DNA of 45,369 nucleotides from a virus. Shown in pieces: positions 12,639 through 20,269 of the stretch (its first letter is position 1; every line of letters begins with the position of its first letter). A program made the position numbers and the translations under genes. Location of the stretch: the IMG/VR virus record IMGVR_UViG_3300042090_000357, positions 1-45,369 of that record, one strand, 5' to 3'. Below the pieces are notes generated by a model. That model was given only the letters and a program-made list of their open reading frames with translations, ran no database searches and was not told the DNA's origin.

Positions 12639-13131
12639 TCTCAGCGATGTCAACAAACGCCATGTCGTCGTGGATGCGCATGCGAAATGCCATCTGCTGA
12701 CGTGGCGGCAAAGACTCAACGAACTTGCGCATGATCTCGCGCGACACGTACTCTACTGTGTCGGCCACAATCCTCTCGCCTGCTTCAACCTTATCTAAAT
12801 CAAGGTCGACCCGATTCCGCTGGTGATCACGTTTTCGATATTCGTTTTTGGCGCAGTTGATGGCGACGACCGCAAACCATTGCTTGAACTTTGAGGGGTC
12901 ATCGGGACCGCCAAGGCGAAGAACCTTGATGACGGCCTCTTGCATGATATCTTCGGCGGCCTCTACGTTCCGAGTGAATCGGTACACTCTTGCGAATGCG
13001 TAGTCATAGTGCTGTGAAATAAGAGCTGAAACGTCCACGAGAGAATCGTCCCACAAAATTGCCGTGACTGCACCTTGTATGGTAGCACGTTCGGGCAACT
13101 GAGAGGTCAACCGATCGCCTGGTGCAGCCAC
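12559..13131 (-). CDS. ECF-type RNA polymerase sigma factor
   Basis: Region 2 spans about residues 34-105 (D-Y-A-F-A-R-V-Y-R-F-T-R-N-V-E-A-A-E-D-I-M-Q-E-A pattern, then F-K-Q-W-F-A-V-V-A-I-N). Region 4 is at 138-188, with L-P-P-R-Q-Q-M-A-F followed by a helix-turn-helix D-I-A-E-I-M-N-C-C-Y-D-T-A-K. There is no region 1 or 3, so it belongs to the ECF group. It would redirect host RNA polymerase to phage promoters. The GTG at 13131 has no good ribosome site and the true start may be internal, near residues 21-27. It is the last gene of the leftward unit and overlaps the rightward unit tail to tail. Confidence 0.85.
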   Translation of the reverse strand: MAAPGDRLTSQLPERATIQGAVTAILWDDSLVDVSALISQHYDYAFARVYRFTRNVEAAEDIMQEAVIKVLRLGGPDDPSKFKQWFAVVAINCAKNEYRKRDHQRNRVDLDLDKVEAGERIVADTVEYVSREIMRKFVESLPPRQQMAFRMRIHDDMAFVDIAEIMNCCYDTAKANYQQAVQKLRRLLCP

Positions 13132-13145
13132 AGCATAACGTGTTC

Positions 13146-13397
13146 TTAAGGAGACTGCTCACAGCGAACGGTTCGCTCGGTTAGTGCCGTGAGATCCGGC
13201 ATGGTGAGACAAGCCATCCGCTCGCTACCTATTGCATCGGTGAACACCCAGTGAATATTTAGGGCGTCTTCAGAAATTTGTTGGTGCGAACAGCTAATGA
13301 GCGCTGGTGTTAAATATATTGTCAATAAGACCAGGGTTGTTAGTTTGAAACGCAGTGTTGACCTGAGCTTTGATTTCAGTGAGTTGCGTAGAGACAT
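13146..13397 (-). CDS. Small lipoprotein, possible outer spanin
   Basis: From ATG 13397 the 83-aa product has a basic N-terminus, a hydrophobic helix and a lipobox L-I-S-C, followed by S-H-Q-Q, so it is probably lipidated at that Cys. Two more Cys residues near the end may form a disulfide. The gene starts inside the upstream 66-aa gene in another frame (overlap 13294-13397), which resembles Rz/Rz1 nesting. A superinfection-exclusion lipoprotein is the main alternative. Confidence 0.55.
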   Translation of the reverse strand: MSLRNSLKSKLRSTLRFKLTTLVLLTIYLTPALISCSHQQISEDALNIHWVFTDAIGSERMACLTMPDLTALTERTVRCEQSP

Positions 13398-13494
13398 CTT
13401 TGTCAGTGTGCCCCTGCTTACGAAGCCAATCAAGACCCTGAAGCAAACCTAGAACAGAGCCCAGGTTAGAGCAGAGCAAGAAGAATGCACTCAT
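13294..13494 (-). CDS. Small protein with hydrophobic N-terminus, 66 aa
   Basis: ATG 13494 overlaps the stop of the DUF1353-like gene (ATGA). Residues 3-20 are hydrophobic (F-F-L-L-C-S-N-L-G-S-V-L-G-L-L) and the rest is polar and helical, so it may be membrane-anchored with a periplasmic helix. Together with the overlapping lipoprotein gene it could form a spanin pair, although it is short for an inner-membrane spanin. This is inference from layout. Confidence 0.5.
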   Translation of the reverse strand: MSAFFLLCSNLGSVLGLLQGLDWLRKQGHTDKDVSTQLTEIKAQVNTAFQTNNPGLIDNIFNTSAH

Positions 13495-13910
13495 GCCGCC
13501 TTCTTCTCGGGGTCCCAATGCGACGACCCCCCGAGCCGCACACCGAGGTACAACATCTCAGCAATCTCAAACGACACGCCTTGAGCTAATGATGCCTCTT
13601 TGAGGAGCTTATCGGCCGCCTCTCGATCTGGAATCGGATGCTTGCCGGTCGTTGGGTCTACTGAATAGAGATAGTCGTGAAGTGTCGCCGCGAGGTTTGC
13701 GCGATCGCCGAACATGTCAAAGACGCCGGGGATTCTTGGAACAGACGCGAAGTCGGTCTTGAATCCGATCGGCACCGAGTACACAGTGCCGTCGTCTGCT
13801 TGATATTCGAGGGGGGTCACGAGCTCCCAAAGGCCGCGGCCTTCGGCAGTTTTGTCGCTGTCCATCTGTGCGGTTTGTCGAACAGTGAGCGGCGACAAGA
13901 ATTTGCCCAT
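13491..13910 (-). CDS. DUF1353-family phage protein
   Basis: The 139-aa protein matches DUF1353 in the G-F-K-T-D-F-A-S-V-P-R-I-P block (residues 49-61), the L-H-D-Y-L-Y motif, and the R-E-A-A-D-K-L-L segment. Members are common next to lysis genes of tailed phages; their biochemical role is unknown, though the conserved His-Asp suggests metal binding. It starts in a TAATG overlap with the holin-like gene and ends in an ATGA overlap with the next small gene. Confidence 0.8.
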   Translation of the reverse strand: MGKFLSPLTVRQTAQMDSDKTAEGRGLWELVTPLEYQADDGTVYSVPIGFKTDFASVPRIPGVFDMFGDRANLAATLHDYLYSVDPTTGKHPIPDREAADKLLKEASLAQGVSFEIAEMLYLGVRLGGSSHWDPEKKAA

Positions 13911-14278
13911 TATGATCCTTTAGGTAGAGTCGGAGCAGCCGTAAGATCGGGTGCGCCGGCAACGTGCTGAAGCGTCGAAACAACGCCCGAAGAAATCTTT
14001 TGAACGGTTGCGTTTGAACTATTCTTGCCAAGGCCGAACAATCGCGTCAGACCACTGATGATCATACCGATCGCGCCATAAGCTGTAGCCATGGCTCCGA
14101 GAAAACCAGTCGACGTCAAAAGCGTCATTGCGCTCGGGGCATTCTGGCTCACGCTATTTGCAGCGGCCTGAACAGCGGCGCCGGCCGCGGCCTCGACAAC
14201 TGCTTGCGCCGTGCTCTGCGCGTGCGCGATGAGAGCAAAGCCAAAGAGCATAAGTATGAGAGAAAATATAGCCTTCAT
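13910..14278 (-). CDS. Holin-like membrane protein with signal-type N-terminus
   Basis: The 122-aa product has an N-terminal signal or anchor helix (K-A-I-F-S-L-I-L-M-L-F-G-F-A-L-I-A-H-A, then Q-S), an Ala-rich amphipathic stretch, and a second hydrophobic segment around residues 51-85 rich in Gly, Ala and Ile, with a polar tail. Size, two potential membrane segments and location between DUF5675 and DUF1353 genes support a holin or pinholin, but no catalytic endolysin was recognised next to it. AAGGAGTTCTC precedes ATG 14278. Confidence 0.5.
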   Translation of the reverse strand: MKAIFSLILMLFGFALIAHAQSTAQAVVEAAAGAAVQAAANSVSQNAPSAMTLLTSTGFLGAMATAYGAIGMIISGLTRLFGLGKNSSNATVQKISSGVVSTLQHVAGAPDLTAAPTLPKGS

Positions 14279-14297
14279 GAGAACTCCTTCGGTTGAT

Positions 14298-14325
14298 CCC
14301 CAACAGAAGTTGAGGGTTATTTTAT
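14298..14325 (+). terminator. Weak hairpin with T-rich 3' side, rightward
   Basis: CCCCAAC (14298-14304), loop AGAA and GTTGAGGG (14309-14316) form an imperfect stem followed by TTATTTTAT on the plus strand. It could stop rightward read-through entering the leftward unit from 12638. On the minus strand it is just an intergenic hairpin between the DUF5675-like and holin-like genes. Functional importance is uncertain. Confidence 0.3.
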
Positions 14326-14793
14326 CGTCAATTCAAACTGATCAATGCCTTCTTTTGCTTCCATGAACTGTTCAAATGCGAGACGCGAAGAAGTGATCAT
14401 CTCGCCCATTCTATCGATGCCAAGCGCCACGCAACCATCGACGTCTTTATTGTAGTTGCCCCAGTGAAATAGGCAATTCGTGTGGCCTGGCACATTCGTG
14501 ATCTCAAAGGTTTCAAATTCGACATAGAGTTTGCCATCGATCGTTACGATCTTAGCGCCAAGGTCTTCGAGGATGACGCCGAGCTCGACGCCCTCCTTCC
14601 ACGGCAAATGGTGGACCCCGCGTTTACAAGTGTATACACCTGGCGGAATCTTCGGCTGATAGATGACCGGGTACTGCGGGCCATCGGGTTGAAACGCGTA
14701 GGCGTGCTCAAGCGTGTAGAGCTGAAGCGTACCGCAAACGAGACCGCCAAATATCCCAGTCTCGAGAGACTGCGTGCGCGTCAAATAGTCCAC
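14317..14793 (-). CDS. DUF5675-family protein, candidate cell-wall acting enzyme
   Basis: GTG 14793 is chosen because it overlaps the upstream TAG and has AGGTG five bases before; the product is 158 aa. The family signature is visible: I-P-P-G-V-Y, F-E-I-T-N-V-P-G-H, F-H-W-G-N-Y and D-G-C-V-A-L-G. The His...Gly-Cys arrangement resembles L,D-transpeptidase active sites, so a peptidoglycan-related role in lysis is possible, but the family's function is not established. It is placed beside the holin-like gene. Confidence 0.7.
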   Translation of the reverse strand: MDYLTRTQSLETGIFGGLVCGTLQLYTLEHAYAFQPDGPQYPVIYQPKIPPGVYTCKRGVHHLPWKEGVELGVILEDLGAKIVTIDGKLYVEFETFEITNVPGHTNCLFHWGNYNKDVDGCVALGIDRMGEMITSSRLAFEQFMEAKEGIDQFELTIK

Positions 14794-15509
14794 TAATTCA
14801 CCTGCAATACTGTGAAGCAATTCGGGAAGTTTACGGTCTCTTCGGTGCCGTCTTCAAATGTGTAGGTCACCCGGATGCTTTGCAATTCACCGACAGCAAA
14901 CAAAGCGCTCTGCATGCTGGTGAAGCTCGCGACGATCTGGCCGAGAACTGTTGGGTTTGTGATCTCAACCTGCTCGCCCGACAGAGTGAGCTCAAGCCAT
15001 GTACCGTCGGAGTTCGGCAAGAATACGGTGATCCCCGTGCATTGAGTTAAGTCAAGAGGCGTGAGGTTAGGATAGAGAGCCATGAGCGGCAACGGCTTCA
15101 CATCACCTAGGTAGATTGTGAAAACCGGCATCCGGCCATCTGGATAGTAAAGGTATTGCGGGTTGTTCACGTAGCCAAGAACTGAAGTGACGCTCGCAGA
15201 GTTGCCGCCTCCGCCACCGCCCAGAGTTGTCGCAAATATCGTTTCAGACCCGGCAGCATAGTCCGGGTCCGGAGTGTTGTATTGGTTTGAAGTATAGACC
15301 GTTTTCACAACCAAGTAGCAGTGCTGGTCAACCGGTGTGAACTGACCAGTGTAGGTGTTCGTGCTTGCGACGTTCGCCATCGGTATCGGTAAACCCGTGA
15401 GTACCGGCGAGCCGCTGGTTACGTCCCAAACGTTCATGGCGACGAACAAGTTCGGCGCATCATATGTGACCTCAAATGACAGGGGGACGTTACTCGGCAC
15501 GACTTCCAT
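14793..15509 (-). CDS. BppU-like receptor-binding or baseplate-upper protein
   Basis: The 238-aa protein has an N-terminal beta-rich domain, a Gly/Ser linker (about residues 97-108), and a C-terminal domain of the BppU N-terminal type: F-T-I-Y-L-G-D-V-K-P-L, L-D-L-T-Q-C-T-G-I-T-V, and V-G-E-L-Q-S-I-R-V-T-Y-T-F-E-D-G-T-E. These domains attach peripheral proteins to baseplates or capsids. It follows the fibre cassette in the leftward unit and has no signal peptide, unlike the fibre proteins upstream. Confidence 0.6.
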   Translation of the reverse strand: MEVVPSNVPLSFEVTYDAPNLFVAMNVWDVTSGSPVLTGLPIPMANVASTNTYTGQFTPVDQHCYLVVKTVYTSNQYNTPDPDYAAGSETIFATTLGGGGGGNSASVTSVLGYVNNPQYLYYPDGRMPVFTIYLGDVKPLPLMALYPNLTPLDLTQCTGITVFLPNSDGTWLELTLSGEQVEITNPTVLGQIVASFTSMQSALFAVGELQSIRVTYTFEDGTEETVNFPNCFTVLQVN

Positions 15510-15518
15510 TTTCTACCT

Positions 15519-15680
15519 CTACTTAGTGTGTGGCTTCGGCTTCGCTGTACCCTTCGGCACATTGATGTGCGTAACCTTCGGGTTCAGTTTCTTTGCTGCG
15601 GCGAGAGCTGACTTCACATCTGGAGCCTCGTCAGAGAAAACTTTTGTTGCGCCAACGTGGGCATCGTATTTCACACTCAT
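15519..15680 (-). CDS. Tiny basic protein, 53 aa
   Basis: AAGGAGATACC precedes ATG 15680, a strong ribosome site. The product is polar and Lys/Ala-rich, with no membrane span and a basic tail ending K-P-K-P-H-T-K. It lies in the fibre-region cluster between two small unknown genes and the BppU-like gene. The family is unknown. The translation signal and clean placement between neighbours make it a likely real gene. Confidence 0.65.
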   Translation of the reverse strand: MSVKYDAHVGATKVFSDEAPDVKSALAAAKKLNPKVTHINVPKGTAKPKPHTK

Positions 15681-15689
15681 GGTATCTCC

Positions 15690-15956
15690 TTATGACCAGC
15701 ACGCAGTCAGCGTGGGATCGTATGTTGGGTTAGGGATCGTTGCCGGGCAGTTCGCGAGAACGACCTGAGCAACTGCTTCTAGATCGGCATCGGCGGCGTT
15801 ATCATTGCTGCCATCAGGCGCGCCGTCTTCTACTGGGATCTGGCACCCAGTCTCAAAGCAGATGGGCTGACCCTGATACATCACCTGAATAATGGCGATG
15901 CTTGGATCGGTATTGTCATCCGTCCCCTGATAGAAATCTAAAACTTCGTAGTCCAT
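15690..15956 (-). CDS. Small acidic protein, member of a tandem pair (88 aa)
   Basis: The protein is acidic with two Cys in the middle. Its end (V-A-Q-V-V-L-A-N-C-P ... P-T-Y-D-P-T-L) is clearly related to the end of the next upstream gene, so the two arose by duplication. No family is recognised. The T-Y-D-P-T-L motif may be a binding segment to a shared fibre or baseplate partner. GGAAGGAGCCAA precedes the start codon. Confidence 0.65.
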   Translation of the reverse strand: MDYEVLDFYQGTDDNTDPSIAIIQVMYQGQPICFETGCQIPVEDGAPDGSNDNAADADLEAVAQVVLANCPATIPNPTYDPTLTACWS

Positions 15957-15968
15957 TTGGCTCCTTCC

Positions 15969-16175
15969 CTACCCGATCAGAGTAGGATCGTAAGTTGGTG
16001 ATTCCGGGTCCATGTTCGTTAAAACTGATTGCGCAACCATATCCAACAGCGCGTAGTAGTCCGGCCCATTGAGTGTGGTGCCAGATGTGTCGATGTAGGT
16101 CTCCAGCGCGCAACCAGTGACCTGGATCGTCGTTATCAAATTAACTGGATCGTAAGCAACAATTGCGTATTCCAT
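15969..16175 (-). CDS. Small acidic protein, member of a tandem pair (68 aa)
   Basis: This product shares the C-terminal pattern V-A-Q-S-V-L-T-N ... P-T-Y-D-P-T-L-I-G with the gene at 15690-15956. The N-terminal half differs and lacks the Asp-rich insertion. The ATG at 16175 abuts the stop of the 577-aa fibre gene. It could be a small fibre-associated or chaperone protein, by position only. Confidence 0.65.
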   Translation of the reverse strand: MEYAIVAYDPVNLITTIQVTGCALETYIDTSGTTLNGPDYYALLDMVAQSVLTNMDPESPTYDPTLIG

Positions 16176-17909
16176 TTATGGACCGTAAACCCCTAAGCTC
16201 GAAACGTACTTGACGTGGAAGTTGTAGGCGATGTTAGAACCCAATGGAATATAGGTCGAACCGAGTGGCACCTCTGATGCCGTCAGGGTCGTCGTCGTGT
16301 TCATGTACTGACCGAGAACGCGCACGCTTCCATAGTTTGCGCCATACGATGAATTGTAGAATGCCGGAGTGTACGGAACGGCCGAAGTGACGGTGAATAC
16401 CTGCGCTGCGTTCGTTTCCGCTACGCCATATGCTTGAATTTTGTATTGGCTCAACGCCGTCACTCCGGCGAATTCACCTGTCGACTGCGCGGTTCCGCCG
16501 ACGTATGTGCCGCCGGCGCCTGTGGTGTAGGCCGTCGAGCTTAGAGGGTACACCAGTCCGAAAATGTAGTCGCCAGTTCCGGCCGCTGCACTTGTCAAAG
16601 TGGCCGTCGAATAATAGTTGAACCATTGGTCTATTTGATCGCCGTCTCGAATCCAAGTTACGTTGTTGACGACACCACCGGCCGTGGATGCCGCAGGCTG
16701 AGAAGCCGTTCTCGCGGTATAAGAAATACTGGCCGGCCCGGTTCCACTTATTAGCGTGAGTGTGCCCGTGGCCGGAATGGTCCCCTGGTTACCGTTGAGC
16801 GATGCCATCACCAGAGTTGTCGCTGAAGCGATTGTCGCAGATGCCACCCAGTAGCTTCCGTTCGTCTGATAGATCGCGCCTGCTGTTACTGAAGAAGATG
16901 GGATGGTAAACGACATCGCGCCTGTCGAGCTCACAACCATGGTCGTCGCTGGCGAGTACAAAGGCGTTGTGTTGACGTATGTTCCGGTGGCGTAAAATCG
17001 AGTGGGAACAACGCCTAAGGTGTAAAGATTGGGAATTGCGTTCCACGCCCCACTGGTACTTAAAATGCCACCCTGAAGATAAGCTCTCGCAATTAAATGC
17101 CCCGGATAGCTTCCGGCGCCGGCCGTTCCGCAATATAGAGTGGAGGCGGTGGTGGCGCCCGAACTGATCGCGGCGGTCACAGGGAAGTAGTTTTCAACGA
17201 GGTCCGTCGGATATTGGCCCGAGCCGGTATTAGTTGGTGGGTTCACTCCAGACACGCAAATGTCGGGAGTCCCGCTGTTGTTAATTAAGTAGATCCAAAG
17301 ATAATAAGCCTGGTTGTTTACGGGCACGCCAAGAGTCGCTCCCGATGGGATCGTCATCGATAGTGCAGACGTAACCTGATAGTTCTGAGTCCCACCACCA
17401 AACGAAATCGGCGCCGAGAATATGACGGGGCTTCCCGAGGTCGGCGCAGACGATCCGTTCGATTGAGTTAGCGTTACGGTTAAATTGCTCGAAGAGTTGC
17501 CGAATGAGACACCGGCGTTTGACAACCACCAAGGATCTGTAGAAGAAGACGAACCACCTGGCGTGGCCCATGTTGGTGCTGACGTACCGCCGCTCGATGT
17601 TAACACCTGGCCAGACGATCCGTTCGCAAGTCGCGTTGGTGTTCCGCTCGAGCCTCCATAGATGATGTCCCCACCCGTGGTCATCGGGTTAGAGAGAACG
17701 CCGGTTAACGTGTTATTGGCGGCGTTGATTGTTTTGTTCGTGAGAGTTTGCGAAGAGGATAGACCGCAAAGAGTGTCGGTAGCCGATGGAAGCGACCAAG
17801 TTTTCGTCGTGTCTGCAGAAATCAAAGTGTCGGCCTGCTGATTTCTCAGCGTGCCGGCAAACGTAACTGACGCGAAAAGCGCAATCGTTGCTAGAATTAG
17901 ACTACGCAT
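16176..17909 (-). CDS. Tail-fibre-like protein with Sec signal peptide, 577 aa
   Basis: A signal peptide is clear at the N-terminus: Arg, then a hydrophobic core L-I-L-A-T-I-A-L-F-A-S-V-T-F-A-G with cleavage expected near residue 18. The mature part begins with the S-Q-T-L-T-N-K-T-I motif of trimeric phage fibres, then a G-S-S-G-Q-V-L-T-S segment, followed by a long beta-rich region. No catalytic motif is seen. It could be a virion fibre or an exported adhesin; similar signal-bearing fibre-like proteins are known in Bdellovibrio as mosaic adhesive trimers. It is the last of four such genes in a row. Confidence 0.75.
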   Translation of the reverse strand: MRSLILATIALFASVTFAGTLRNQQADTLISADTTKTWSLPSATDTLCGLSSSQTLTNKTINAANNTLTGVLSNPMTTGGDIIYGGSSGTPTRLANGSSGQVLTSSGGTSAPTWATPGGSSSSTDPWWLSNAGVSFGNSSSNLTVTLTQSNGSSAPTSGSPVIFSAPISFGGGTQNYQVTSALSMTIPSGATLGVPVNNQAYYLWIYLINNSGTPDICVSGVNPPTNTGSGQYPTDLVENYFPVTAAISSGATTASTLYCGTAGAGSYPGHLIARAYLQGGILSTSGAWNAIPNLYTLGVVPTRFYATGTYVNTTPLYSPATTMVVSSTGAMSFTIPSSSVTAGAIYQTNGSYWVASATIASATTLVMASLNGNQGTIPATGTLTLISGTGPASISYTARTASQPAASTAGGVVNNVTWIRDGDQIDQWFNYYSTATLTSAAAGTGDYIFGLVYPLSSTAYTTGAGGTYVGGTAQSTGEFAGVTALSQYKIQAYGVAETNAAQVFTVTSAVPYTPAFYNSSYGANYGSVRVLGQYMNTTTTLTASEVPLGSTYIPLGSNIAYNFHVKYVSSLGVYGP

Positions 17910-17920
17910 CCAAACCCCTC

Positions 17921-18958
17921 TTATCGACGTGAAATTTCGTTCCAGTAGCTACCGTCCCACACTAGTGTAAGAGCGCTATACTGTCCACCGACCCAGTTAC
18001 CGTTCAAGTGAAGACCTGAGCCCGACAACGAAGCTGTATCTTGAAACGTCACCGTTGCGGTCGCGCTCGTGCTGATGATCGTCAGAGTTTGGCCAACGGC
18101 CGAGCCTGAGCTAACCGATGGAGTACCGGTGATCGTAGTGGCCGAGCCGCTCGAAGCCGCCGTGAAATAAATGTTGTTGTACGACGGAGTGATCGTGATA
18201 CCCGTCGCAGAAATCAAAGTAGGGCTTGCACCAGATCCGGTAACTGTCGGGCTGCTCGAAGGCGCTGCCGAAGATGTCCATGTTGAGCCGTTAGACGTAA
18301 GAACGTTGCCCGAGGTACCCGGGGCAACCAGAGAAACCGCAGATGTACCGTTGCCGACCAACACTGAACCAGAGGTCAACGTTGTGGCACCAGTACCGCC
18401 CTGGCCTACAGATAGCGCCGTAGTCAAGCCAGTCAATGAAGTGATATCTGAGTTCGCACCAGATGCCGCAGCACCTATGCCAGATCGAGCAGTGGCCTGC
18501 GTCGTGCCGCCAGTACCGCCGTTCGCTACTGCTAGCGATCCGCTGACCGCAGCCGATTGGTTTAGGGCAACAGCGCCGAATGCCGGTGTGCCGCCAGAGC
18601 CAGCTTGCAAGCATTGATATTGAGAACCAGCGGCTGTGATGCCAACTGCACCGGTGCCGTTACCGTATACGATGCCGTTTGAAGTTATCGTTGCGACGCC
18701 TGTTCCGCCGTTTGCAACGCCAACTTGGCCGGTCAATGCCGAGGATGCTGGTATGTTCGTCAGCGTGTTTGTCGAACCGCTGATCGATTTATTGGTCAGA
18801 GTCTGCGTGCTCGCGTTACCGGTGATCGTATCTGCGCTCGTTGGCAGAGTTAATACCACGCCGTTATTCGTGATGGTAACCCCATCAAGTACGCGGTTTG
18901 TGCCCGCGAACGCACTCGTCGCGCAAAATAGAGCGGCGACTATCAGTAATTTCTTCAT
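17921..18958 (-). CDS. Tail-fibre-like protein with Sec signal peptide, 345 aa
   Basis: M-K-K-L-L-I-V-A-A-L-F-C-A-T-S-A-F-A-G is a textbook signal peptide with an A-F-A cleavage site. The mature chain has the T-Q-T-L-T-N-K-S-I fibre motif, G-N-G-T-G/S-A-V repeats, an L-T-S-N-G-S-T-W segment, and a C-terminal L-H-L-N-G-N-W ... L-V-W-D-G-S-Y-W-N-E-I-S-R-R tip domain shared with the upstream gene. It is probably a trimeric beta-helical fibre. Domain sharing with its neighbour points to recombination-driven diversification. Confidence 0.78.
   Translation of the reverse strand: MKKLLIVAALFCATSAFAGTNRVLDGVTITNNGVVLTLPTSADTITGNASTQTLTNKSISGSTNTLTNIPASSALTGQVGVANGGTGVATITSNGIVYGNGTGAVGITAAGSQYQCLQAGSGGTPAFGAVALNQSAAVSGSLAVANGGTGGTTQATARSGIGAAASGANSDITSLTGLTTALSVGQGGTGATTLTSGSVLVGNGTSAVSLVAPGTSGNVLTSNGSTWTSSAAPSSSPTVTGSGASPTLISATGITITPSYNNIYFTAASSGSATTITGTPSVSSGSAVGQTLTIISTSATATVTFQDTASLSGSGLHLNGNWVGGQYSALTLVWDGSYWNEISRR
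18278..18310 (-). repeat. 33-bp repeat shared by two fibre genes, copy 1
   Basis: These 33 bases are identical to 19315-19347. They encode the same eleven residues (G-N-V-L-T-S-N-G-S-T-W) in two neighbouring fibre genes. Exact identity of this length amid diverged flanks is a ready substrate for recombination that could swap fibre tips. Confidence 0.9.
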
Positions 18959-18972
18959 TTAATCCCCCTGCG

Positions 18973-20268
18973 CTATCTGCGCGATTGTTCGTGCCAAACG
19001 GAACCATCCCAAAACAAATTCAACACGGCGTTGTTCGTCAAATTAGCCACGCCGTTCAACGACAGACCTGAACCATCGTTGAAGACCGGGTAGTTTGATG
19101 CGCTCGTGCCGACGACTACTAATTCTTGACCGACAACGGTGCCGGCCGAAATTTGTGGGTTTGCGGTGACTGTTACGGCACCACCAGATGTAGCCACGAA
19201 AATCATTTGTCTCTGTGCACTCCCAGCAGTTACGCCTGAAGTGGTTATCAAATTTGGTGAACCTGTTGAACCCGACACGACGTATGCGCCGCCGCCAGAT
19301 GGCGCCTGCGAAACCCATGTTGAGCCGTTAGACGTAAGAACGTTGCCACTTGATCCGGGTGAGACCTGCGAAACCGCACTGGTTCCGTTGCCGACCAAAA
19401 CTGCTCCGCTCGTTAGGGACGTCTGTCCCGTTCCGCCATATGCCACGGTGATCCCGGTGCCATTCCAAACGCCCTGAGTTACAGTGCCGACGTTAGAATT
19501 GCCGTTGACCTGCAGAAGTTGCGTTCCGCTGTCAGTAGTAGTTCCGATGAGGACGTCGCCAGTTGGCGCGATCTCCATTGCCTGAGCCGCAGTTGTGGAA
19601 CCTGATGGCGTTACAGAGAAGCCGATTGCGGTCGGCATCGATGAGTTAGTAAACGTCCCTTGCGCCAGAAAATTAATTATGCCTGTCGATGTCGATGGCC
19701 ACGATGATGTGCCATAGCCCTGCGCAGAAACGAACCCCAGCGTGTTGCCAGTGGTCGCGGCAGTCGGGCTTGAGATTGTGCCGTTCGCGTAGCGATTTCT
19801 CGTACCAACATTGCCACCATATCCCGTCTGAATGATTCGCTGGGTGCTGCCGGTGTTGTTCACGATGTCTATGATTGCGCCAGCCTGCGGGCTTGTTTCA
19901 CCCAACGCGAGAGTGCTGATGTTGCCGATCGCATTGTTGCCCATGTAGATATTTCCGGTCATCGTCCCGCCAGCTAATGGCAAAAACGAACCAGAGGCGG
20001 CCGAGAGCATATTCCAATTCGTAGAAGATCCTGAGTCCTGCTTCACGTACGCATTGCCATTAGTCGACAGGTACATCGAACACATTGGCGCGTTCACCGG
20101 CGTCGTCGTCGGATTCACTGTTCCCGTCAATAAATAGCACTGGTTCATGAGGTTCAGCGGGAAGAATGTCCGCGCCATGCCCATGGACGTGATGACGGGA
20201 TCTCCGGGCAGCGCGAGGGCCAAGCCCGGGCTAACCAGCAACGCTACAATGTAAGCAAGAAATTTCAT
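18973..20268 (-). CDS. Tail-fibre-like protein with Sec signal peptide, 431 aa
   Basis: The start is taken at 20268, giving M-K-F-L-A-Y-I-V-A-L-L-V-S-P-G-L-A-L-A-L-P, a signal peptide with cleavage after A-L-A. The mature protein has a small N-terminal domain with a Cys pair, a fibre shaft with the G-G-T-M-T-G-N-I-Y-M-G-N-N-A motif, the L-T-S-N-G-S-T-W segment, and a C-terminal W-D-G-S-V-W-H-E-Q-S-R-R tip homologous to the next gene. An upstream in-frame ATG at 20283 would place residues before the signal and is rejected. Confidence 0.78.
   Translation of the reverse strand: MKFLAYIVALLVSPGLALALPGDPVITSMGMARTFFPLNLMNQCYLLTGTVNPTTTPVNAPMCSMYLSTNGNAYVKQDSGSSTNWNMLSAASGSFLPLAGGTMTGNIYMGNNAIGNISTLALGETSPQAGAIIDIVNNTGSTQRIIQTGYGGNVGTRNRYANGTISSPTAATTGNTLGFVSAQGYGTSSWPSTSTGIINFLAQGTFTNSSMPTAIGFSVTPSGSTTAAQAMEIAPTGDVLIGTTTDSGTQLLQVNGNSNVGTVTQGVWNGTGITVAYGGTGQTSLTSGAVLVGNGTSAVSQVSPGSSGNVLTSNGSTWVSQAPSGGGAYVVSGSTGSPNLITTSGVTAGSAQRQMIFVATSGGAVTVTANPQISAGTVVGQELVVVGTSASNYPVFNDGSGLSLNGVANLTNNAVLNLFWDGSVWHEQSRR
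19315..19347 (-). repeat. 33-bp repeat shared by two fibre genes, copy 2
   Basis: This copy is identical to 18278-18310 and lies at the equivalent point of the paralogous fibre gene, just before the tip domain. Recombination between the copies would delete about 1.04 kb and fuse the shaft of the 431-aa protein to the tip of the 345-aa protein in frame. Confidence 0.9.
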
Positions 20269-20269
20269 G

